Below, in pieces: positions 25,939 through 34,719 of a stretch of DNA of 64,000 bases; the stretch's first letter is position 1; the number at the start of each line of letters is the position of its first letter. The notes beneath the pieces were generated by a model. It saw only the letters and a program-made list of their open reading frames with translations, did not search any database and was not told the origin of the DNA. The stretch spans positions 124,001 through 188,000 of the forward strand of contig NZ_BDUC01000005.1 of NCBI RefSeq assembly GCF_002218085.1, read 5' to 3'. Source of the DNA: Tolypothrix sp. NIES-4075 (GTDB taxonomy: Bacteria; Cyanobacteriota; Cyanobacteriia; Cyanobacteriales; Nostocaceae). The position numbers were made by a program, and so were the translations under genes.

Positions 25939-26643
25939 TTAGGAAATACCGTTTATACTTCTACCCCGCTGTCTTCTACGCGAGGCAATAGCACCTGTAC
26001 TCAAAACACCAAAAGCTAATAAACCTAGTCCAGAAGATGCTTCCGGGATTGCTTTCGCACCAGCAGTTTGAACGCCCGTGAGGGTGATATTATAACTACC
26101 ACTGTCCAATATCAAGCCGTCAAACTCCTCAAGTTGAAATCCATCACCAGTACCAGATGGTTTCAAAACTGTTTGAAAATCAACATCGGGGAAATCTGAG
26201 AAAATTTTACCTTTACTACCAACAGGATCGTAGTCAAAACCAGAAATCCCTAAGTAATAAATACCAGCGTTACTGGGGGAAAACTCACCTTTGGGCAAAG
26301 TAGCTTGTTTTGTATTAGAACTCTCGTCGTCGTTTGCGTAAATGCCTTTGCCGTTTGAATCGAATAGAAATAACTGTGGATCGGCAAGACTGCCTGGATT
26401 GATTTTAGTCGTAGCTGAGAATGTCTTTCCGCCAGTTAGGTAGATTTGAAATAAGTTAGCAGGATTCGTTTGGGAGATTGTCCCAGAGATTGAATCCAAC
26501 GAGAGTGATCCCGATGGAATAACTTGAGCTGTAGTAAGAGTCTCACCAGCTTCTTTAGTTTGCGTAAAAGTAACAGCTTTTACCTGAGTTGGTATCAGCA
26601 CAGCGATAAGTGCAAATATGACTGTTTTCCATGCAAATTTCAT
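25939..26643 (-). CDS. Secreted PPC-like protein with PEP-CTERM-type anchor
   Basis: The 234-residue protein has a signal peptide (about 1-23). A beta-sandwich of the bacterial pre-peptidase type follows, with GTISQTNPANLFQIYL, DPQLFLFDSNGKGIYANDD and AGIYYLGISGFD. A C-terminal sorting tail, IPEASSGLGLLAFGVL plus SRRRQRG, completes it. The PEA in place of PEP is a common variant. Such proteins are processed by exosortase and released to the envelope or matrix. Its role is unknown. Confidence 0.8.
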   Translation of the reverse strand: MKFAWKTVIFALIAVLIPTQVKAVTFTQTKEAGETLTTAQVIPSGSLSLDSISGTISQTNPANLFQIYLTGGKTFSATTKINPGSLADPQLFLFDSNGKGIYANDDESSNTKQATLPKGEFSPSNAGIYYLGISGFDYDPVGSKGKIFSDFPDVDFQTVLKPSGTGDGFQLEEFDGLILDSGSYNITLTGVQTAGAKAIPEASSGLGLLAFGVLSTGAIASRRRQRGRSINGIS

Positions 26644-27313
26644 AAGCTAAATCCATATGTCCAGCCAGCTATGTCTGGAAAAGCATTTATAACGAACACT
26701 TATTAGAGTGCCACTCCTTTAGCTCAGGTTCCAGTCCAAAAAGTGTTCATTTTTTGCTCATTTCTTGCTCATTTTTTTCTAACGAACAAACAAATTTTTG
26801 ATTCATATTTAGAGCTATTTGTCAAGATAATTATTTTATTTACTCGAAGAAATTAAACACCTAACTAATACCAATTTAAATAATGTTTGCGACACATAAA
26901 TTCTTCGTAGGGGCAAAGGCTAGCCGTGCCCCTACCCATCTGTCGCATTCTTTTTTCAAATTAGTATAACCAATACCTCTGCCAAATAAAGAGGGCTTTC
27001 CGTAGTAGAGTTATTGTTTACCACAACTACAAATCAATTTTTGTTACAGAAAGCTCATGCCAGATATATTAACATTGTTGCTATGCGTCAGAAATAGCTA
27101 TTATTTTTTGGGTGTAGCATAATATTACTTTCACTCTCAAAAAAGATGAAATCCTTGTATTTGCTAGAAATCTGCCAGCCAGATGCCATAAATTCGCTAG
27201 TATTGCGCCTTTAAGCTTGTAGTAAAATTGATAAATTTTGTCAAAGTAGATTTTATAAATCAAAAATATCCTTCATACTTTAAAACAGTAATCCTACGTA
27301 AATTGAGGAAGGG
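26644..27313. other. AT-rich intergenic region with a MITE-like element
   Basis: This 670-bp gap has no credible gene. It contains short T-rich direct repeats near 26740-26785 (TTGCTCATTT units), a palindromic MITE-like element (26866-26969), and the probable promoter of the STAND-like gene. A possible minus-strand frame at 27081-27263 has unconvincing composition. Confidence 0.4.
26866..26969. mobile_element. MITE-like nested palindrome
   Basis: This ~104-bp element has imperfect ~28-bp terminal inverted repeats, ending inside with TGCGACA and TGTCGCA. They enclose a central hairpin, GTAGGGGCA and TGCCCCTAC. It has no coding capacity. The layout fits a non-autonomous miniature element, though target duplication is not clear. 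Confidence 0.5.
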
Positions 27314-29545
27314 ATGGCAATGACATCTCTATTAGAGCGACTAAGTGCAGAACGAAATCGCAGATTTGTAGGACGTGGACGGGAACTGGAGCTATTTGAT
27401 CGTGCGATCGCATCAAGAGAATTACCCTTTCACATTTTGCACGTCTTTGGTCCTGGCGGTGTGGGCAAGACAACCCTCATGCAGCAGTTTTTGCGATTTT
27501 GCGAACAGTCAAAAATATCAACTATCTACGTAGAAGGACGTAATCTAGAAGCAGCGCCAGAATCTTTTGTTAGCACATTGCGATCGTTGATGGGATTGAA
27601 TGAATCAGATTCACCTTTGCATGTGCTAGCCCAAAGACAAGAACGTAATGTAATTTTAATTGATACCTATGAAGCTATTAGCCAGCTAGATGAATGGTTG
27701 CGGGAAGGATTCTTACCCCATTTGTCTGTTAATACCTTAATTGTGATTGCTGGACGCAATCCCCCCTCATCTGCTTGGTGTAGCGATCCAGGTTGGCAAG
27801 CTTTGATGCACACCTTGTCCCTACGCAACCTTACCCCAGAAGAAAGTCAAACTTATCTCACCACACGAGATATTCCCACCACACAACACCAGGCGATTCT
27901 AGAATTTACCCACGGACATCCTCTAGCATTATCTTTGGTTGCTGAGGTGTTTGCTCAGGAAAAAGAAATCTCTTTTCAAGCAGAATCTGCTCCCAATGTT
28001 GTTAAAACACTGTTGTCAAGATTCATAAAAGAAGTACCAACGCCCGCACACCGTATGGCTTTAGAAGCTTGTGCGGTGATCCGGCTGACTACCGAAGCCG
28101 CACTAAATCAAATATTGGCTGTGCCTGAAAATACTTTGGCTGGTGAGGCTCACTCTTTAGAGAAAATACTTGATGTTCACGATTTATTTGAGTGGTTGCG
28201 CGGACTGTCGTTTATCGAATCAGGGCAATTGGGTTTATTTCCCCACGATTTAGCACGCGAAGTTTTAATTGCTGACTTGCGTTGGCGTAATTCGCAATTG
28301 TACACTGAATTACACCACCGAGCGCGTCAATACTATACTAAACGACTAGGACAAACCCAAGGGCAAGAAAAGCATCGAGTACTGCTTGATTATATTTTTT
28401 TGCATCGGGATAACTCGGCTATTCGATCCTGTTTCACCTGGGGTGAGCAAAGTAGTTTATTGACAGACCGACTACGGGAAACTGACAAAACTGCACTGCT
28501 GGGGATGGTGGCACAATACGAAGGCGAAGAATCAGCAAAAATAGCAGCTCGCTGGTTGAAGCGCCAACCGCAGAATATAGTAGTATTTCGTGACTTGCAC
28601 TCCGAACTTGCGGGATTTGCAATGATGGTGGCATTGCACACAGCAACTGTTGAAGATTTAAGTGCAGATCCGGGCGCTCTTGCATCTTGGCAATATCTCC
28701 AAACCCATGCACCATTACGCAAGAACGAAGGCGCAACTATTTTCCGCTTCTGGATGGCGCGGGACACCTATCAAGCTGTTTCCCCCACCCAAAGTCTAAT
28801 TTTCATTAATTTTGTGCAGTATTTTCAGAACACACCTGGGTTAGCATACACCTTTCTACCTTGTGCCGAAGCAGATAGTTGGACAGCAATGTTAAACTAC
28901 TTCGACTTAACACGACTTAGAGAAACTGATTTTACAGTTGGGGGAAGACGCTATGGTGTTTATGGGCATGACTGGCGAATTGTGTCACCTGCCGCATGGA
29001 AGGAAATTTTGGCACGAAAAGAGGTTACAACTGCCAGAGAATCTGTAGACAATATTCCAGCCGATGAACCTCTGTTAGTTCTTAGTCAGCCAGAATTTGT
29101 GGAGGCGGTGCAGAATGCGTTACGTAACTTCAGTTGTCCTGATGGATTACAGAATAATCCATTAATGCGATCGCGAAGCGTACAGGAAGTGTTCTGGCGC
29201 TTAGTGTCAGAACAAGTTGCCACAAAAGCAAGTATGAGCGAGAGTGCTTTGGACACGCAACTCACACAGAAGCCGTCCTCTGGGCATTTACGCGATGCCT
29301 GCTCTGGGCAAAGCCAACGCATTAACGTTTTACAAAATCTGGTGAAACAAGCAGTTGAATCCTTACAATCATCCCCGCGTGATGAAAAACTCTACCGCGC
29401 TGTTTATCGAACTTATTTAAATCCCGCCCCCACGCAAGAACAAGCAGCTGAGTTATTAGATTTGCCTTTCAGTACTTATCGCCGTCATCTGAAAGCTGGA
29501 GTGACGAGAGTTACAGATATTTTATGGCAAAGAGAAATTAGCTAA
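27314..29545 (+). CDS. STAND/AAA-type ATPase with GNAT-like middle and sigma-like HTH end
   Basis: The 743-residue protein begins with an ATPase: RRFVGRGRELELF, P-loop GPGGVGKT (46-53) and a Walker B-like NVILIDTYEAI. GHPLALSLVAEVF is typical of STAND/NB-ARC helical domains. The middle (about 400-580) has LHSELAGFAMMVALH and RRYGVYGHDWR and resembles an atypical GNAT acyltransferase. The end (about 685-735) is a sigma-region-4-like helix-turn-helix (PTQEQAAELLDLPFSTYRRH). It looks like a signal-gated regulator. It stands alone after a GAGGAAGGG site. About 670-690 is a loose linker with repeat-like DNA. Confidence 0.75.
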   Translation: MAMTSLLERLSAERNRRFVGRGRELELFDRAIASRELPFHILHVFGPGGVGKTTLMQQFLRFCEQSKISTIYVEGRNLEAAPESFVSTLRSLMGLNESDSPLHVLAQRQERNVILIDTYEAISQLDEWLREGFLPHLSVNTLIVIAGRNPPSSAWCSDPGWQALMHTLSLRNLTPEESQTYLTTRDIPTTQHQAILEFTHGHPLALSLVAEVFAQEKEISFQAESAPNVVKTLLSRFIKEVPTPAHRMALEACAVIRLTTEAALNQILAVPENTLAGEAHSLEKILDVHDLFEWLRGLSFIESGQLGLFPHDLAREVLIADLRWRNSQLYTELHHRARQYYTKRLGQTQGQEKHRVLLDYIFLHRDNSAIRSCFTWGEQSSLLTDRLRETDKTALLGMVAQYEGEESAKIAARWLKRQPQNIVVFRDLHSELAGFAMMVALHTATVEDLSADPGALASWQYLQTHAPLRKNEGATIFRFWMARDTYQAVSPTQSLIFINFVQYFQNTPGLAYTFLPCAEADSWTAMLNYFDLTRLRETDFTVGGRRYGVYGHDWRIVSPAAWKEILARKEVTTARESVDNIPADEPLLVLSQPEFVEAVQNALRNFSCPDGLQNNPLMRSRSVQEVFWRLVSEQVATKASMSESALDTQLTQKPSSGHLRDACSGQSQRINVLQNLVKQAVESLQSSPRDEKLYRAVYRTYLNPAPTQEQAAELLDLPFSTYRRHLKAGVTRVTDILWQREIS

Positions 29546-29610
29546 AGTGCGAAAATTACGAGTGCGGAGTGCTAAATGATTTGTTCAGCTCATCCCCCGT
29601 GCGCGACTTT

Positions 29611-29866
29611 GGGGGGACGCATAAAGTGCGCGATCTGCCGAGCAACCTTCTCCCAAAGGGAGACGCTGCGCGCTCGTCAAAACCGAGCGGGATAATTGTA
29701 TTTTTGATTTAGTCGAAATTGCGGTTGCGCGAACTGACAAGTAAGCGTTTCGCGATCGCATGAATCGACCGATGCAAAAAACCTAGAATTTGATAACCCG
29801 CAACTTGGGTTACTAGGGGAATGGGGAGTGGGGGGACGCATAAAGTGCGCGATCTGCCGAGCAACC
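29611..29866. repeat. Pair of exact 37-bp direct repeats
   Basis: Both copies (29611-29647 and 29830-29866) read from GGGGGGACGCATAAAG through CGATCTGCCGAGCAACC without mismatch. They are 219 bp apart. The dispersed 70-bp repeat lies between them. Confidence 0.9.
29744..29812 (-). repeat. Dispersed ~70-bp repeat, copy B
   Basis: This is the reverse-complement counterpart of 23716-23785, with few mismatches. Confidence 0.85.
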
Positions 29867-29867
29867 G

Positions 29868-29936
29868 TAAACTAACCCGTGCGGGATAAAAGTATCGTAC
29901 TATACGAAAATCTCTCCCCCCGCACGGGTTAGTTTG
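29868..29936. repeat. Long perfect hairpin
   Basis: AAACTAACCCGTGCGGG and CCCGCACGGGTTAGTTT are exact complements of 17 nt around a ~35-nt AT-rich loop. It directly follows the second 37-bp repeat and may be an end of a decayed mobile element. Confidence 0.8.
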
Positions 29937-30347
29937 CGAGATCCACAAGTTGTAGCTAGAACAACGCAAAAAGGTTGCTCGTTTTTCTCTCTTTTTTTCC
30001 ACGGGCATGGAGAGAATCACCATAAATGAAAATCTCTTCCGTTTCTCATTGTCTGTCCACGCCAGATGCTTCAAGTCTGGCGTGCCGTAGCACTGGCTCC
30101 CCTTGTCCCCTTGTCCCCCGTTCCAGACTTTAACGTAACCGTGTAAATCTTAAATAAATATAAATATTAATTTAGATTAAAAATTGTGTAGAAAAATGAG
30201 AAATTTAGTTATAGAATAATGAGAGACAGTAAAAAATTGTAAACTGGATACATAACCCAGTTTGTGTTCTGTCTTATAGATAGCAATAAAATCGCAATCT
30301 ATAGACAGAGAAAACCTGAACTTATAAACTTTTGGAGATTTCTTGTA

Positions 30348-31403
30348 ATGACCATCGCAGTAGGACGCGCCCCCAGTAGAGGGTGGTTTGACGTACTAGA
30401 CGACTGGTTGAAGCGCGATCGCTTCGTGTTCGTAGGTTGGTCAGGGATATTATTATTCCCAACGGCCTTCCTGGCACTAGGCGGTTGGCTCACCGGTACA
30501 ACATTCGTCACGAGTTGGTACACCCACGGATTAGCCTCATCATACCTGGAAGGCTGTAACTTCTTGACAGTAGCAGTATCGACTCCAGCAAACAGCTTGG
30601 GACACTCTTTATTGTTACTGTGGGGACCAGAAGCACAAGGCGACTTTACCCGTTGGTGTCAATTGGGTGGATTGTGGACATTTGTAGCATTACACGGAGC
30701 CTTTGCTTTAATTGGCTTCATGTTGCGGCAATTTGAAATCGCTCGTTTGGTAGGGATTCGTCCTTACAACGCGCTGGCGTTTTCTGCTCCCATCGCTGTA
30801 TTCGTCAGCGTATTTTTGATGTACCCCTTGGGACAATCTAGCTGGTTCTTTGCACCCAGCTTCGGCGTAGCGGCAATTTTCCGCTTCATCTTGTTTGTTC
30901 AAGGCTTCCATAACTTTACCCTCAACCCGTTCCACATGATGGGCGTAGCAGGTGTATTGGGTGGTGCATTACTTTGCGCGATTCACGGTGCAACAGTCGA
31001 AAATACATTGTTTGAAGATGGTGACGGTGCAAACACCTTCCGTGCCTTCAACCCAACTCAATCAGAAGAAACCTACTCAATGGTGACAGCAAACCGTTTC
31101 TGGTCACAGATATTCGGGATTGCTTTCTCCAACAAGCGTTGGCTGCACTTCTTCATGTTGTTTGTCCCGGTAACAGGCTTGTGGATGGCAGCAATTGGAA
31201 TTGTTGGTTTGGCGCTGAACCTGCGGGCTTATGACTTCGTATCGCAAGAATTGCGTGCGGCAGAAGACCCAGAGTTTGAAACATTCTATACCAAAAACAT
31301 TTTGCTGAACGAGGGTATCCGCGCTTGGATGGCTCCTCAAGATCAGCCTCACGAACAATTTGTATTCCCTGAAGAAGTATTACCACGTGGTAACGCTCTG
31401 TAA
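30348..31403 (+). CDS. psbD: Photosystem II D2 protein (orphan psbD copy)
   Basis: The 351-residue protein is a full-length D2: MTIAVGRAPSRGWFDVLDDW at the start, five membrane helices, the GVAGVLGGALLCAIHGATVE quinone/iron region, and the C-terminus ending in PRGNAL. D2 binds half of the P680 pigments, the Q(A) quinone and the non-haem iron in the thylakoid. The start is ATG 30348 with GGAG about 10 bases upstream. Normally psbC overlaps the end of psbD. Here a terminator follows at once, so this is a stand-alone extra copy like the second psbD of other Nostocales. Confidence 0.97.
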   Translation: MTIAVGRAPSRGWFDVLDDWLKRDRFVFVGWSGILLFPTAFLALGGWLTGTTFVTSWYTHGLASSYLEGCNFLTVAVSTPANSLGHSLLLLWGPEAQGDFTRWCQLGGLWTFVALHGAFALIGFMLRQFEIARLVGIRPYNALAFSAPIAVFVSVFLMYPLGQSSWFFAPSFGVAAIFRFILFVQGFHNFTLNPFHMMGVAGVLGGALLCAIHGATVENTLFEDGDGANTFRAFNPTQSEETYSMVTANRFWSQIFGIAFSNKRWLHFFMLFVPVTGLWMAAIGIVGLALNLRAYDFVSQELRAAEDPEFETFYTKNILLNEGIRAWMAPQDQPHEQFVFPEEVLPRGNAL

Positions 31404-31446
31404 GGATCGATAATGCATTAATCTGCATTTAGCATTCATCACTTAT

Positions 31447-31475
31447 CCCCCGCCTTTTTTGGTGGGGGTTTTTTA
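31447..31475 (+). terminator. Rho-independent terminator of psbD
   Basis: CCCCCGCC and GGTGGGGG form an 8-bp GC-rich stem (one G-T pair) with a T6 loop, followed by T6. It lies 44 bases after the psbD stop. Confidence 0.9.
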
Positions 31476-31519
31476 TTTATCCTCAATATCCATAATCCAT
31501 GTGTTATATTGATTGAAGG

Positions 31520-31812
31520 TGTAAAAACCCAGAGCGAAATGCTCTGCCTTTTTGAAACCAAGACCACTTAGGCAACAAGGAGGTGATGCCCATGATAGAA
31601 AGTAGTATACGCATGGGTCATCAGGTTGCAGTTAGCCGGCTGTGTGCCGGGGCTGTTCTCTAAAAGTTAGCCTTAGTTCTCTTGAGAGACTAAGTTAGCT
31701 CAAGTAGCAAGGCTCGCTCGGAGTTCCTTCCGGCAGTCTGGTTGCAACCTGAAGACCCGCTAGACCGCCTTGAATTAGGTCATCCGATCTAATTCAAGGC
31801 GGATAGTTTTTT
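31520..31812 (+). ncRNA. Candidate large structured RNA (possible stand-alone HEARO/OMEGA-type RNA)
   Basis: This ~290-nt non-coding stretch has many strong helices. They are CAGAGC/GCTCTG near 31530-31546, GATGCCCATG/CATGGGTCATC (31583-31622), a closing stem CAGGTTGCA (31622-31630) with TGCAACCTG (31743-31751), inner hairpins AGCCGGC/GCCGGGGCT and CTTAGT..GAGACTAAG, and CGGAGTTCCTTCCG. It ends in a 14-bp terminator stem and T6. Nested helices around a multibranch core resemble HEARO/OMEGA RNAs. No IscB- or TnpB-like ORF is adjacent. The family name is a guess; the structure is directly visible. Confidence 0.55.
31765..31812 (+). terminator. Rho-independent terminator at the end of the structured RNA
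   Basis: CCGCCTTGAATTAG (31765-31778) and CTAATTCAAGGCGG (31789-31802) are perfect complements with a 10-nt loop, followed by ATAGTTTTTT. It marks the 3' end of the candidate RNA. Confidence 0.88.
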
Positions 31813-31881
31813 AGAGGTCTTTTTTAAGTTTTTTCAGATATAGCTCAGAAAAAATCTAGAATAATCAGGTTTTATGTAGCA

Positions 31882-32165
31882 ATGGCGCAACTACTGACTG
31901 AAGCCGAAATTGAACAACGGGCAAGCGTTCTTAATGGCTGGACAGTAGAAGGTGACAAATTGCAGTATAGCCGCAAGTTTAAGGATTTTATTCAGGCAAT
32001 TAAATTTGTAAATCAGCTCGAGCCGAGCCTGCTGAGTCGGCGGGACATGATCCAGATATAGAGATTTCTTACAACAAAGTCAAGATTGCCCTGACAACAC
32101 ATGATGCAGGTGGGTTGACACAGAAAGACTTTGAACTGGCAGAGGTAATTTCCCAAATACCGTAG
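31882..32165 (+). pseudogene. Pterin-4a-carbinolamine dehydratase, frameshifted
   Basis: Frame 1 from ATG 31882 encodes MAQLLTEAEIEQRASVLNGW and FKDFIQAIKFVNQL, the start of a pterin carbinolamine dehydratase. The frame then breaks near 32019-32030, where GAGCC is doubled (GAGCCGAGCC). The other half continues in a different frame: EPAESAGHDPDIEISYNKVK, THDAGGLTQKDF and so on to TAG 32163-32165. The length is 284 bp, two bases over a multiple of three. The enzyme recycles tetrahydrobiopterin and aids some transcription factors. Either the gene is broken or the assembly has an error. Confidence 0.88.
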
Positions 32166-32568
32166 GGGCAAGGTTTCCCCACCCACGTTGCATCCGGGAG
32201 CAGCCCACATAAATGCATTCCAACTTCTAGCGTAGGAACGAACAGAAGCATGAACAAAGAGCGTTTCTTGCGACCAATAATGATAAATTCCTTATCGCCT
32301 GGGATGTGTGACAGTTTATGAGGCGATCGCTGCTATGTTGTCAGATGACTCAAATGTTTTATAATACCAAAGTATAAGGGTATGTTTTTGCATTAAGTTA
32401 ATCACATCAATTTTTAAACAAAATTAATTAGTTATTAGCTTGGCAAAAACTAGAATTGTAGTGGTGACAATTAAGCCTCATAAACAGGTTTAAATAAAGA
32501 TGTGGCATTTTCCGGAATAAGTGCAACAAACAAGGTTATCTATACAAGGTGTGAGGAAAAGAGGAAAG

Positions 32569-34551
32569 ATGTCTAATATATTGTGGAAATCCTTGGTGGT
32601 TAGTCCAGCGGTATTAGGAGCAACGTTGTTAGTTTCAGCAACAGCGATCGCAGCTCCAACTACAACCACCCAGAAGGCTATTCAGACAGAAGCATTACAA
32701 ACTGAAAAATCAGAAGCAGCTTCAACAGAAGCATTCCTTGCTGACAAACTAGAAGTTCTACCAACAGTAGATAAACTAGAAGCTTCAAAAAATACTTCTA
32801 AAGGTATAGTATTCCCAACCGCTACAGAAGTTGCCCAAAAGGCAGATGTAGCTCAAGTACAAAAGAGTACAGTATTTTCAACATCTACCGCCACTACAGT
32901 TGCTAAAAAGCCACAAGTATTGGCTCAAGTAGAACAAACTCAAGAACAAACTCAAGTTAATACTTTAGATCAAGTTAACAAATACAGCAACGAAGGCAAG
33001 AACGGTAATTCTCAAGCGCAAGTAACATCGGTTTCCCAGTTTTCCGACGTACAACCAACAGACTGGGCATTCCAAGCGTTACAGTCCTTGGTTGAGCGTT
33101 ACGGTTGTATCGCAGGTTATCCAAATGGAACCTATCGTGGGAACCGTGCTTTAACCCGTTATGAATTTGCTGCTGGTTTAAACGCTTGTTTAGATCGCGT
33201 TAACGAATTGATCGCCACAGCCACCGCTGACTTGGTGACAAAAGAAGATTTGGCGACCTTACAGCGTTTGCAAGAAGAATTTTCCGCAGAACTAGCAACC
33301 CTACGCGGACGTGTAGATGCGTTAGAAGCCCGGACTGCTGAATTAGAGTCAAATCAATTCTCTACAACCACCAAATTAGTGGGTGAAGCGATATTTGCTC
33401 TTTCTGATGTTTTCGGTGATACCGCTGGTGACATAAATAACACCGTCTTCCAAGAAAGAGTACGTTTAGACTTGCAAACCAGCTTCACAGGTAGAGACCT
33501 TTTACACACCCGTCTCGCAACTGGTAATGCTGGACAATTTAATCTAGGTACTGGTGGTATAGACACTAATGGAAACGGACAGATAGACCCCTCAGAGCGT
33601 AGTGCTGAAGGTTTTCAAACCTTTAACCTTACCGGGAGAGGACAAAACGACAATGGTGTAAACCTAGATTGGTTAGCGTACTACGTTCCCATTGGACCTG
33701 CGAGACTTTACGTCGCAGCTACCGGAGGTATTCATAGCGACTATGCATCCACTGTCAACCCTTACTTTGAGGACTATGACGGGGGTAACGGAGCTCTAAC
33801 TACATTTGCTTCGGAAAACCCCATCTTCCGGATTGGTGGTGGTGCAGGTGCAGCGTTAAACTTCAACTTTGGTAAAGGCGGCGGTATCCTGAAACCAAGT
33901 GGACTAACTATAGGTTACTTGGGATCGGAACCGAATAATCCTGGCATAGGTCAAGGTATATTCAATGGCAATTATGCTGCTCTAGGACAATTGAACTTTA
34001 ACTTGGGCGATCGCATAGCATTAGCTGGAACTTATGTCCACGGTTATCATGGTGCTGGTACTACTTTATTTGATGCGGGCGGATTTCAAGGACAAGATGC
34101 TACAGGACGAAACCTTCCTGTAGTAGGTACTTCACAAGCCAACGCTATGAGCGCTACAAACGCATCCTCCAGTAACTCCTACGGTCTGTCAGCTGCCATT
34201 AGACCAAGTGACAAACTGTCTATTAGTGGTTTTGTGGCTTACTCAGATGTAACAGGCTTCGGTTCAAATGACGATCGTGAAGTTTGGACTTACGGAGCTG
34301 GCATAGCCCTACCTGATTTTGGTAAGAAGGGCAACGTTTTGGGTATCTTCGGTGGTGCTGAACCTTATTCTTTCACTCGTGCTACTCGTGGTTCTAGAGA
34401 TATTCCCTATCACGTCGAAGGTTTCTACAAGTATCGCGTTTCGGATAACGTCTCCATCACCCCTGGTGTGATTTGGTTGACCTCTCCTGGTCAAAATAGC
34501 GATAACGACGATGCGTTTATTGGTACGCTCAGAACAACATTCACTTTCTAG
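32569..34551 (+). CDS. Iron uptake/general porin with SLH domain (OprB family)
   Basis: From ATG 32569, preceded by GAGGAAAG, the protein has 660 residues; an earlier in-frame GTG (32521) adds an implausible N-terminus. It has a signal peptide ending near AIAAP and a Thr/Gln-rich linker to about 160. An SLH domain follows (about 165-225, SQFSDVQPTDWAFQALQSLV), then a coiled coil and an OprB-type beta barrel ending in phenylalanine (TLRTTFTF). Cyanobacterial porins of this kind tie the outer membrane to peptidoglycan-linked polymers by SLH and pass ions and small solutes, including iron. Confidence 0.92.
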   Translation: MSNILWKSLVVSPAVLGATLLVSATAIAAPTTTTQKAIQTEALQTEKSEAASTEAFLADKLEVLPTVDKLEASKNTSKGIVFPTATEVAQKADVAQVQKSTVFSTSTATTVAKKPQVLAQVEQTQEQTQVNTLDQVNKYSNEGKNGNSQAQVTSVSQFSDVQPTDWAFQALQSLVERYGCIAGYPNGTYRGNRALTRYEFAAGLNACLDRVNELIATATADLVTKEDLATLQRLQEEFSAELATLRGRVDALEARTAELESNQFSTTTKLVGEAIFALSDVFGDTAGDINNTVFQERVRLDLQTSFTGRDLLHTRLATGNAGQFNLGTGGIDTNGNGQIDPSERSAEGFQTFNLTGRGQNDNGVNLDWLAYYVPIGPARLYVAATGGIHSDYASTVNPYFEDYDGGNGALTTFASENPIFRIGGGAGAALNFNFGKGGGILKPSGLTIGYLGSEPNNPGIGQGIFNGNYAALGQLNFNLGDRIALAGTYVHGYHGAGTTLFDAGGFQGQDATGRNLPVVGTSQANAMSATNASSSNSYGLSAAIRPSDKLSISGFVAYSDVTGFGSNDDREVWTYGAGIALPDFGKKGNVLGIFGGAEPYSFTRATRGSRDIPYHVEGFYKYRVSDNVSITPGVIWLTSPGQNSDNDDAFIGTLRTTFTF

Positions 34552-34590
34552 AACATTGACAATCTGACTACAATTTAAAACCCTATTACT

Positions 34591-34614
34591 CCCCGCCCTC
34601 AAGCGGGGTTTTTT
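34591..34614 (+). terminator. Rho-independent terminator of the porin gene
   Basis: CCCCGC and GCGGGG enclose a 6-nt loop and are followed by T6. It lies about 40 bases after the stop. Confidence 0.88.
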
Positions 34615-34719
34615 ATGTTTCTATTCGTAGTAAGCGCTTTAGCGCTGTAGACGCGCAGGGGCTTCTCTGGGAGAAGCGCTTATACCATTTCACTAAAAAT
34701 ATGATACATATAGTTTCAG

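Larger units (their letters stand above)
29546..30347. other. Repeat-rich intergenic region upstream of psbD
   Basis: This 800-bp gap holds two copies of a 37-bp direct repeat (29611-29647, 29830-29866), the inverse copy of a dispersed repeat (29744-29812) and a long hairpin (29868-29936). The last ~200 bp are AT-rich and probably contain the psbD promoter. A minus-strand frame at 29709-30074 runs across these repeats and is not credible. Confidence 0.6.

Noticed and set aside
28390..28767. Minus-strand frames inside the STAND-like gene
   Set aside because: They are antisense to a well-supported gene and have cysteine/serine/arginine-rich shadow composition.
29709..30074. Minus-strand 121-codon frame
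   Set aside because: It runs through a direct repeat, a dispersed repeat and a hairpin, and its composition is unlike a protein.
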